Assembly (NCBI GenBank): GCA_025210575.1
Contig: JAOARK010000128.1
Coordinates: 1 to 5,256 of the forward strand
Origin: Schleiferiaceae bacterium
GTDB lineage: Bacteria; Bacteroidota; Bacteroidia; Flavobacteriales; Schleiferiaceae
Direction of reading: 5' to 3'
DNA: 5,256 bases
Shown: piece after piece, positions 1-5,256 of the stretch
Layout: each line of letters opens with the position of its first letter
Numbering within the stretch: position 1 is the first letter of the stretch
Notes under the pieces: model-generated
Told to the model about the DNA's origin: nothing
The model's input: the letters and a program-made list of their open reading frames with translations, nothing else
Database searches by the model: none
Made by a program: the position numbers and the translations under genes

Positions 1-309
1 ATTGGAGGGAAGTGGAAGCTGTTGATCTTGATTTCTATATGGGAAGGAAACAAGCATATTAGGGAAATTGAGCGCAGCATACACAAACTATCCACCATGG
101 TTTTATCCAAGGAATAGAAGGATATGGAACAAAACAATTTGATTACAAGAACCGTGTTAAATGGATTTCCGGTGCGAACACAGTATACACCTACGGCACA
201 TTCAAAAACATTGGAAAAGGTGATTTTAGCCTTGCATGATTGGGGTGTCAATCATAGAACGGCCATCTTTGGTGAAAAGACTGAAGTTGATCATTCAGTT
301 GTGGTTTAA
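1..309 (+). pseudogene. HxlR-family winged-helix transcriptional regulator, 5' end outside window, broken by in-frame TAG
   Basis: Frame 1 reads from the window edge as the family's core: IGGKWKLLIL opens the winged helix-turn-helix, REIERSI and LSTMVLSKE form the DNA-binding helices, then KDMEQNNLITRTV leads into the wing, and ALHDWGVNHR is the typical C-terminal dimerisation helix before TAA at 307-309. HxlR proteins are small cytoplasmic repressors or activators, usually about 110-130 residues, often sensing oxidants or aldehydes; about 20-25 N-terminal residues probably lie left of the window. The frame is interrupted by TAG at 115-117, where relatives usually carry leucine (KEL.DME), so a single T-to-A change from TTG would explain it. 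The stop removes the wing and dimer helix; a restart at ATG 124 would give 61 residues without the DNA-binding helix. Neither fragment should be a working regulator. Family assignment is strong; pseudogene status assumes the base is correct. Confidence 0.85.
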
Positions 310-334
310 TATCAGTTTGAGCTAAGTTTTTTAT

Positions 335-622
335 TTATTGAATGTTAGCCGCTTTTCTTTTTCGCATAAACATTTCCAATAATGCCCCAGTTAGCATAGC
401 TACAAGTAGGGCGAGAATTAAATTGAGGTAGTTCCATTTAAAGATACTCTCAAACCCGTTGTTGTAGCTTTCAAGGTAGGTTAAAGGAAATCCTATTTCA
501 AACTCTTTAAACAGGATTGTGGTATTTACTTCTTTATACTTTGATAGTAAATATGAAACCAATGAAAGAAGGAGGAATACTATTGATGAATAAATAATGT
601 ATGGTGCAAGTCTCTTTTTCAT
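335..622 (-). CDS. small two-helix inner-membrane protein of unknown function, GFP-motif type
   Basis: This 95-residue protein has a positively charged start (MKKR), a first hydrophobic helix at about residues 8-27, a loop of about 35 residues outside the membrane, a second helix at about 64-84, and a basic tail (MRKRKAA). This predicts both ends in the cytoplasm. The loop holds the short motif EIGFPLTYLE (residues 42-51). Small Bacteroidota membrane proteins with a glycine-phenylalanine-proline loop between two helices are familiar to me, but I know of no assigned function. The start lies 4 nt after the TAG of the oxidoreductase gene 627-2147, with AGAAAG just before ATG, so the two are almost certainly co-transcribed and perhaps translationally coupled. 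A role with the exported thioredoxin-fold protein, such as anchoring it or working in the same envelope process, is inference only. It ends in TAA and faces the broken regulator at 1-309 tail to tail. Confidence 0.75.
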   Translation of the reverse strand: MKKRLAPYIIYSSIVFLLLSLVSYLLSKYKEVNTTILFKEFEIGFPLTYLESYNNGFESIFKWNYLNLILALLVAMLTGALLEMFMRKRKAANIQ

Positions 623-626
623 CTTT

Positions 627-2147
627 CTATTGTTTCATGGCTTCATTCAATTGATCCGTCAATGTACTTTTAAAACTTGGCCTTGCTGCATTTTCGAAAA
701 CGATTTCTCCTTTTTTATTAACGATAAGGTAGCGCGGAATTGGAATGGATTGGCCTTGATTTAATTTTTGTTCCATTGATAGAATCAACTTTTTATTCGC
801 CAAGTAATGATCGCCTTTTAATTTGTAAAAAGAAATAATCTCTTGACACATTTGCAACTTTGAAGGATCGTCAATAGAGATGTAAATCCGTTTAATGTCG
901 TTGGATTCTATAAAGTGTTCTAAATCTGCGTTTACAGATTCAAATTCTTGTTTACAAGGTCCGCACCAGCTTGCCCATAAGTCAATGTACAATACTTGAT
1001 TTGGGTACAGCTTGAAGAGCTCGTCAATTGCAGAAATGTCGCTTTGCTGAATAGTGTTTACAGCAATATTCAATTCGGCCTTTGTGTCTAATACCCCTTC
1101 AAACTCTTCGTTTAGGCCTAGAAGAAAAGGGCTTGCGGGGAAGTCTCTTCTAAAGTAAAGATACTGTTGTTGAACGGACTTTGAAAACTTGTTTTTAATG
1201 GCATTAGAGCGAATGATGTAGGCTAGATGTTGTTCCATTACTGTCGCAGAGAAATTTTGAGTTATGAGTTGGTAGACAAGACTGTTCACACTGTCTCTGG
1301 AGCTTTCACTCAGTTTTTCAATCGCATCATCAAAATACCTGGGCCAAATGGTGTTTTTATAATCATTGTACCAATACGAACCTAAAGCAATGGGATTGTC
1401 GATTGGCGTATTGTTCATCATTTTTTTTAGGTCATTATCCCAGGTTTCTGAGTTAAGAGAACCTGAAACTGAACTAGATTCAGAAGTATTTTGAATCACG
1501 TTCCACGCAACATAATACAACTGAGCATAGTAGTATTTGATATCCTCCTTTAACAGGTTAATGAAGGTGTTGTTCTTTGATTTTTGGCTTTGCTGGAAGT
1601 TGTGCAATTCTTCTAGATCATCTTCTTGAAGCTGATAGATAAACTCCAGAAAAGACCCTTTGTGTGGCAGAGCCATGATTGATTTCAGATATTCTGATTT
1701 CCCCCAATAGTCTACCCGATATCGATCAAAAGAATTTAATAAAGTGTTTTCTTGAACATTGTCCCCTGCGAAACGAAGGGTTTCAAATTCAGCATTCTTT
1801 TCAAATGAAACCCGATAGGTTTCTCCCGGCTCAACATAGAGCTGAATACAATTACTCCGGCCTACCCAGGGTAGGTAGTTCAACCAAATTTGACAAAACC
1901 CAGTGCTGTCAAGTGGAATTTTAGTCTCCAATTGGCCTTGGTTGTTGGTCTTTACTTTGGTCCATTCTCCAATATAGAAGGCCCCGTTCACTGGTGTTGA
2001 GATATTGAGAGGAGTGTTGGCTCCATTTCTAATAGAGACCTCAATGGTTATAGAATCTGATGAAAACACAGTAAACGCAACACACTGTTTATGTGAAAGG
2101 CAAATCCCGAATGCAATGACCCAAAGGAATTTTAGAAGTGTATTCAT
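627..2147 (-). CDS. exported TlpA-family thiol-disulfide oxidoreductase with long N-terminal extension
   Basis: This 506-residue protein begins with a signal peptide: a hydrophobic core at about residues 4-18 and a plausible cleavage after CVA (residue 24). There is no clear lipobox, so it is probably periplasmic and soluble. Residues about 30-130 look like a beta-rich domain of the kind that precedes Bacteroidota TlpA proteins; about 130-350 is a helix-rich, poorly conserved region. The C-terminal thioredoxin fold (about 355-506) carries YIDLWASWCGPCKQEF with the redox pair Cys395/Cys398 in the classic WCGPC form, and the cis-proline loop at IPIPRYLIV (Pro471). Such proteins reduce or exchange disulfides in the envelope, for example in cytochrome c maturation or on secreted substrates; the substrate here cannot be deduced. 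ATG at 2145-2147 is the right start because it yields the signal peptide. The gene ends in TAG, 4 nt before the small membrane protein. A 72-nt gap separates it from 2220-2417, so it may have its own promoter. Confidence 0.93.
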   Translation of the reverse strand: MNTLLKFLWVIAFGICLSHKQCVAFTVFSSDSITIEVSIRNGANTPLNISTPVNGAFYIGEWTKVKTNNQGQLETKIPLDSTGFCQIWLNYLPWVGRSNCIQLYVEPGETYRVSFEKNAEFETLRFAGDNVQENTLLNSFDRYRVDYWGKSEYLKSIMALPHKGSFLEFIYQLQEDDLEELHNFQQSQKSKNNTFINLLKEDIKYYYAQLYYVAWNVIQNTSESSSVSGSLNSETWDNDLKKMMNNTPIDNPIALGSYWYNDYKNTIWPRYFDDAIEKLSESSRDSVNSLVYQLITQNFSATVMEQHLAYIIRSNAIKNKFSKSVQQQYLYFRRDFPASPFLLGLNEEFEGVLDTKAELNIAVNTIQQSDISAIDELFKLYPNQVLYIDLWASWCGPCKQEFESVNADLEHFIESNDIKRIYISIDDPSKLQMCQEIISFYKLKGDHYLANKKLILSMEQKLNQGQSIPIPRYLIVNKKGEIVFENAARPSFKSTLTDQLNEAMKQ

Positions 2148-2219
2148 TTTCTATGTTTCAACGGTTAGTCTATGGTTAGTATTCAAAAGGGAAAACGCTT
2201 TACATATTGTGCAAGGTGT

Positions 2220-2417
2220 TTATTTCTTTTCCCTTTTTATTAATTCGTTTTCCGCTTCATGCCGAGATTGAGTCCAACTTCTTCTTGCTTTATTTCCTTT
2301 AACCCAATTTTCCATTTTGTCACAAGCTTCAATCCATGCCGTTATTTCAAGAATAGTCATATCTGAAACTTTTTTACCGCGAAGTTTTTCCTGTTGTTTT
2401 GTCAATAGGCTGTTCAT
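2220..2417 (-). CDS. small charged hypothetical protein (65 aa)
   Basis: The frame encodes a 65-residue, strongly charged, probably helical cytoplasmic protein with no signal peptide or membrane segment. Its centre, AWIEACDKMENWVKGNKARR, followed by SWTQSRHEAENELIKREKK, looks like a genuine short soluble protein rather than random translation: there is good amphipathic helix spacing, four tryptophans or aromatic anchors, and a basic C-terminus. There is one cysteine (residue 32) and no recognisable catalytic motif. ATG at 2415-2417 has no Shine-Dalgarno, which is normal for Bacteroidota; a second ATG (residue 20) would give a 46-residue version starting MTILEITAW. It lies 72 nt upstream of the oxidoreductase gene on the same strand, so it could lead that transcription unit, but nothing links the two functionally. 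I do not recognise a named family. The main alternative is a spurious frame. Confidence 0.55.
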   Translation of the reverse strand: MNSLLTKQQEKLRGKKVSDMTILEITAWIEACDKMENWVKGNKARRSWTQSRHEAENELIKREKK

Positions 2418-2480
2418 ATTTCAATGTTAGCAATGGTTAAATAAAGATAGTTTAGATTTCGCTGTCGTCATGTGCTGAAG

Positions 2481-2547
2481 GAGCAAACGCAAAGTTGGAA
2501 GACAGGTTTATCGAAGTTGGGTGGTAAAACGAAGTTTTGCTTTGCTC
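2481..2547. repeat. imperfect inverted repeat with one bulged base, competing with a second hairpin
   Basis: The left arm GAGCAAACGCAAA (2481-2493) pairs with the right arm TTTGCTTTGCTC (2536-2547) over 12 base pairs, with C2488 unpaired; two G-T pairs and one further pair could extend it inward, leaving a loop of about 35-40 nt. The right arm can instead fold on itself: TTGCTTT (2537-2543) pairs perfectly with AAAGCAA (2551-2557) around a 7-base loop. The two folds exclude each other. This could be an RNA leader switch, a remnant of a repeat element, or chance. No long U-tract follows, so it is not a standard terminator. Confidence 0.35.
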
Positions 2548-2599
2548 GGAAAAGCAAGGAGGTTTGTTTATTAACGTTACGATATTAGAATAACATAGC

Positions 2600-2628
2600 T
2601 TGTTGATCTAAGAAATATTCTAGATTAT
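2600..2628 (+). promoter_or_regulatory. possible Bacteroidota-type promoter for the lipoprotein gene
   Basis: TTG at 2600-2602 and TAGATTAT at 2621-2628 are 18 nt apart and resemble the Bacteroidota -33 (TTTG) and -7 (TAnnTTTG) elements, the latter with two mismatches. Transcription would start near 2635, giving a short leader before ATG 2648 or, better, ATG 2666. The match is weak in AT-rich DNA. Confidence 0.25.
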
Positions 2629-2647
2629 AAAAATTGTATATTTTTTC

Positions 2648-3400
2648 ATGAAGGAAAAATTGACTATGAGTTTAACAAAGTTTGGAATTTATAGCTTGGT
2701 AATAATAGGGCTCTTTGCATGCAAAAAAGAAGAAAACAACACGCCAGCTCCAACGGTTTTGTATGATATTATTGGAAGCGTTAATTTATATGATTAGGGG
2801 CCAACAGCGGTTAGTGATTCAGGAATGACTGTGGCCATTGAAGGGAGCAACCCGAGTATTTCTGCTGTTACAGATATAGATGGGAAATTTACTTTGTCGG
2901 AAGTGCCTAAGGGAACTTATACGTTGACTTATAGTAAGGCAAATTATGGTGTTTACAAACGTTTTGATGTTGACCATACTTCAAATCAGGAAACCATCAT
3001 TACCAATAATCCTTCTCTTGGTCAAAAGAGTACAACACAAGTAACAATCTCACAGGCAAATGTGGTTAATGATACTTTGGTGTTAACCACTCAGACTAAT
3101 CCTGCAGGTAATGTTGGCACAAGTGTTTATTTGCGTGTATTATTTGGAAAGGATAGCAATTTAAATCCTACAAATTTTGAGCACTTTTCGCCTGTTTATC
3201 AATCTAATAATAGTCCATCTGTAATTAAGTTTTCTAAACAGGAGCTTCTTTCTTTTGGTTTTCAATCCGGTGAAAAAGTTTATGTAGAGGTGAATGGGGA
3301 TTCGTTTTTTAGTAATGACTATTTCGATCCAACTTTAAATAGACAAGTATTTCCCAACCTATTACATTCAGTTGGGGTATTAGATTTTACCGTGCCTTAG
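2648..3400 (+). pseudogene. lipoprotein with carboxypeptidase-regulatory-like domain, broken by in-frame TAG
   Basis: One frame runs from ATG 2648 (or ATG 2666, which has AAGGA 10 nt upstream) to TAG 3398-3400, about 250 codons, interrupted only by TAG at 2795-2797. The N-terminal part is a lipoprotein signal ending in the lipobox LFAC (Cys25 from the first ATG), then a charged KKEENN tether. After it comes a beta-sandwich domain (codons about 39-109) with the hallmark TDIDGKFTLSEVPKGTYTL, as in the carboxypeptidase-regulatory-like family, which usually has an adhesive or structural role on secreted proteins. The C-terminal part (codons about 125-250) is a second beta-rich region I do not recognise. 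The stop falls in GSVNLYD-stop-GPTAVSD, early in the domain, where GAG or CAG would differ by one base. The left fragment is a lipidated stub; restart at ATG 2825 would give 191 residues with no export signal. The rest of the frame is clean, so the break is recent, an error, or suppressed. Confidence 0.82.
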
Positions 3401-3514
3401 GCAATGAATGTGAAATCTATCATTCTTCAAGCCATTACACCCTTCGGTTGTGAAATTTTGAAATGTCTCGGTTAGTTTGGTTTATAATTTTTGGCCTTTG
3501 TTCTACCAGGTATT

Positions 3515-3901
3515 TTACTTTTTCTTTCCTCTTAGGATTCCTTTGGTGTTATTAGAATCTGGTTTAAAAAATTTAAACTCGTTGGTTTGACCTACTTGAA
3601 TTGCAATTCTTCCACAGTTTTCGCATTCAAAGATATCTTGAGTAGTGTCAATTACATTTAGTAAATCATAAATCATGGAAGAGTCCTTTAAATCCGTTGG
3701 GTATGGCGGGACTTTAAATTTTTCCTTTATCCACTCCAGTCTTTTTCCGTTTTTATTTGCTTCGAGTAACGAGTCTATGTTCTTAGTCAAATTTTCCGAA
3801 ACATCATCAAAGTGACTGTCAGGTAAGATGTACCCCTTGTATTCTAAACTATCAGCTTGGTCTACAATAAAGTGCCCGCACTTACATCCTAATTTGCCCA
3901 T
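3515..3901 (-). CDS. small cytoplasmic protein with a predicted four-cysteine zinc site, function unknown
   Basis: This 128-residue soluble protein has CKC at residues 6-8 followed by GH (His10), and CENC at 93-96, two knuckle-like pairs separated by about 85 residues. Cys6, Cys8, Cys93 and Cys96 could together bind one zinc ion in a split zinc ribbon, with His10 as an alternative ligand. The segment between is mixed and acidic (about 30-90), and the tail is basic and probably disordered (GILRGKKK). No signal peptide or membrane helix is seen. Small proteins starting MGKL.CKCGH occur as stand-alone accessory genes, sometimes near toxin-immunity loci, but no toxin gene is visible here and I assign no function. 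ATG 3899-3901 is preceded by AGAAAG; the upstream 148 nt (3902-4049) is AT-rich and non-coding, so the gene may have its own promoter or be read from the peptidase gene. It ends in TAA. Confidence 0.8.
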   Translation of the reverse strand: MGKLGCKCGHFIVDQADSLEYKGYILPDSHFDDVSENLTKNIDSLLEANKNGKRLEWIKEKFKVPPYPTDLKDSSMIYDLLNVIDTTQDIFECENCGRIAIQVGQTNEFKFFKPDSNNTKGILRGKKK

Positions 3902-4049
3902 TGTTTCTTTCTTAATGTACTACTACATTTAAATTAAAGCCTAAGCGTTTTAATTAAACTTTTTGCAACTAATCAACCATAAATAAAGAGAAAATGATCA
4001 ATTCTTGATTAAAACTATCAATGAGTTTTTGCCTAAGAATGAATCGAAT

Positions 4050-5256
4050 CTACTCTCCAGGCGTATAGATCAACGTGCTCAATTGGTTTGGGTCAAACAG
4101 AACTTCGGCTACCTCCACTAATTTATCTGCAGTAACGGCTTCAATCTTTTTGTGCACTTCTTCCAGCGTTTCAATAGTCTCGAAATTCAGCCGGGCTTTG
4201 CCCAATGATATCAGTTGATTGATCTTACTTTCCTGACCCAACGCCAACTGACCGATCAATTGTTTTTTGGCTTTGCTTAATTGGAGCACTCCAAGTTTTT
4301 CGCGGGTCAATTTTTTGAGTTCGGTCTTGATCAACTTTTGAGCTTTGTTCAAAGTGTTTTCATCTGTGCCTACATACACACCAAAAACACCTGTATCGCT
4401 AAAGGGTTGTAAGAAGGACTCCAAGCTGTAGGCAAAGCCATATTTCTCTCTAATGTTGAGGTTTAATCTCGAGTTCAATCCGGGGCCACCCAAAATATTG
4501 TTGAGCATGGTATAGGCTACCAAATCTTTCGCATGCATGCTGCATGCCCTGTTGCCTAAAATTACATGGGACTGGAAATTACTTTTCTTAAAACGAAGGG
4601 CTTGTGGTTTGTAGAGATTGATAGGGTTACGTACATCAACCTTGGTACGGCTTTGTGCCATCTGGTCGGCCTTTTCTAAAGAGCGCCTTAGCTTTTTCTC
4701 GCTGATGTTACCTACCGAACAGAACACCATGTTCTCCGGTTGATACAACCGATCTATGAATCCTAGAATCATATCGCGATCAAAGCGTTTTAAACTTTCC
4801 TTGGTTCCAAGAATGTTTCTGCCTAATGTGTGGCCTTCAAAGAGTAAATCTTCAAAATCATCAAAGATGGCTTCAGAGGGAGAATCTAAATAGGTGAGAA
4901 TCTCGTCCAAAATGACATCTTTTTCTTTTTCAATTTCCTTGGCAGGAAACTTGGATTGAAAAGTGATATCAAAGATCAGATCAATTGCACGGTTGTAATA
5001 GGTGTTCAAGAAACTTCCGTAAATAAAAGTCTCTTCCTTGCTTGTAAAGGCGTTGAGTTCACCACCCACTTCGTCTAAACGACTTAGGATATGGAATGCT
5101 CTGCGTTTTTTGGTTCCTTTAAAAAGACTGTGCTCAATAAAGTGGGCCAATCCCTGCTCATCTTCCTGTTCATCTCTGCTGCCAGCCAAAACCATTAATC
5201 CACAATGACTCACCTCGGCATTGGTGGGTTTGTGAATAACTCGAATGCCTGAAGGC
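4050..5256 (-). CDS. M16-family (pitrilysin/processing-peptidase type) zinc peptidase, N-terminus outside window
   Basis: The frame is open from the right edge to TAG at 4050-4052. A GTG at 5211-5213 is not the real start: the frame continues upstream through PSGIRVIHKPTNAEV, the normal first strand of the family, so probably only about 10 residues are missing. The inverted zinc motif HFIEH is present (His24, catalytic Glu27 and His28, counted from that GTG), with the third ligand Glu104 in DVILDEI, the expected distance of about 75 residues. The C-terminal half repeats the fold without a metal site and has the substrate-binding signature REKYGFAYSLESF followed by DTGVFGVYVGT. The length, a little over 400 residues, fits single-unit two-domain M16B enzymes, which work as dimers or pairs and degrade peptides or process precursors; in Bacteroidota they are often housekeeping genes. 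No signal peptide is visible in the part present. All key residues are intact, so it should be active. Confidence 0.93.
   Translation of the reverse strand, partial: PSGIRVIHKPTNAEVSHCGLMVLAGSRDEQEDEQGLAHFIEHSLFKGTKKRRAFHILSRLDEVGGELNAFTSKEETFIYGSFLNTYYNRAIDLIFDITFQSKFPAKEIEKEKDVILDEILTYLDSPSEAIFDDFEDLLFEGHTLGRNILGTKESLKRFDRDMILGFIDRLYQPENMVFCSVGNISEKKLRRSLEKADQMAQSRTKVDVRNPINLYKPQALRFKKSNFQSHVILGNRACSMHAKDLVAYTMLNNILGGPGLNSRLNLNIREKYGFAYSLESFLQPFSDTGVFGVYVGTDENTLNKAQKLIKTELKKLTREKLGVLQLSKAKKQLIGQLALGQESKINQLISLGKARLNFETIETLEEVHKKIEAVTADKLVEVAEVLFDPNQLSTLIYTPGE

Larger units (their letters stand above)
2418..2647. other. 230-nt non-coding stretch between divergent genes
   Basis: No frame on either strand here gives a credible protein. 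The stretch separates the small minus-strand gene 2220-2417 from the plus-strand lipoprotein gene and should hold promoters for both. The left half (2460-2565) is richer in G and C and holds the inverted repeat described separately; the right half (2566-2647) is very AT-rich, as expected for promoter DNA. A perfect AAGGAGGT occurs at 2556-2563 but no ATG or GTG follows at a usable distance. Confidence 0.6.

Noticed and set aside
1679..1924. Plus-strand open frame of 81 codons
   Set aside because: It lies entirely antisense within the well-supported oxidoreductase gene and its translation has no protein-like features.
2005..2271. Plus-strand open frame of 88 codons
   Set aside because: It is antisense to the oxidoreductase start and the end of the small gene 2220-2417; the hydrophobic stretch in it is the mirror of AT-rich DNA and shows no family resemblance.
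2418..2647. Integron attC-like site, suggested by GTTAGC at 2425 and AACGTTAC near 2573 around a bulged inverted repeat
   Set aside because: The core-site motifs are in the wrong relative order for an attC, no integrase is present, and no second copy occurs in the window.
115..2797. Full reassignment of TAG to an amino acid
   Set aside because: Three frames in the window end in TAG at natural C-termini, and the oxidoreductase TAG is followed 4 nt later by the next gene's start.
3438..3452. Hairpin around TTCG after the lipoprotein stop as a terminator
   Set aside because: Pairing is only CAC/GTG plus CC/GG with a two-base bulge, too weak to call.
3997..4009. Hairpin ATCAA-TTC-TTGAT downstream of the peptidase gene as a terminator
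   Set aside because: The stem is only five mostly A-T pairs and the following T run on the minus strand is short and interrupted.
5211..5213. GTG start for the M16 peptidase
   Set aside because: The frame continues upstream into the conserved first strand of the family, so the true start is beyond the window edge.
1..5256. Mobile element, CRISPR array or defence island
   Set aside because: No transposase, integrase, spaced direct repeats, tRNA or known defence domain could be found on either strand.

Overview
The window looks like a piece of a Bacteroidota chromosome (Cytophagales/Flavobacteriales type; the exact lineage cannot be read from it). The evidence is AT-rich DNA, a TlpA-type thiol-disulfide oxidoreductase with a long N-terminal extension, a lipoprotein with a carboxypeptidase-regulatory-like beta-sandwich domain, weak or absent Shine-Dalgarno sequences, and spacing-type promoter matches rather than sigma70 boxes. 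There is no transposase, integrase, phage gene, CRISPR array, rRNA or tRNA that I can see.

Layout, left to right. (1) Positions 1-309 (+) are the 3' part of an HxlR-family winged-helix regulator. Its frame is interrupted by an in-frame TAG at 115-117, inside the DNA-binding helix region. (2) Facing it and only 25 nt away is a minus-strand pair, 627-2147 then 335-622, separated by 4 nt: an exported thioredoxin-fold protein (WCGPC active site) followed by a small two-helix membrane protein. (3) Upstream on the same strand is a small charged protein (2220-2417), possibly in the same transcription unit. (4) A 230-nt non-coding stretch (2418-2647) carries an imperfect inverted repeat with competing hairpins. 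(5) Positions 2648-3400 (+) are a lipoprotein gene, again cut by an in-frame TAG (2795-2797), which separates the lipobox from the rest of the protein. (6) Positions 3515-3901 (-) encode a small protein with four cysteines arranged as a likely zinc site. (7) Positions 4050-5256 (-) are most of an M16-family zinc peptidase, whose N-terminus lies beyond the right edge.

The genes do not form one obvious pathway. The oxidoreductase and its small membrane neighbour are the only convincing operon. The most notable feature is that the two plus-strand genes are each broken by a single amber codon while the sequence downstream still reads as clean protein. Three other frames here (627-2147, 2648-3400 and 4050-5256) end in TAG at sensible C-termini, so TAG is a normal stop codon and recent pseudogene formation (or sequence error) is the simplest reading. 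I found no convincing new defence, mobile or biosynthetic system.
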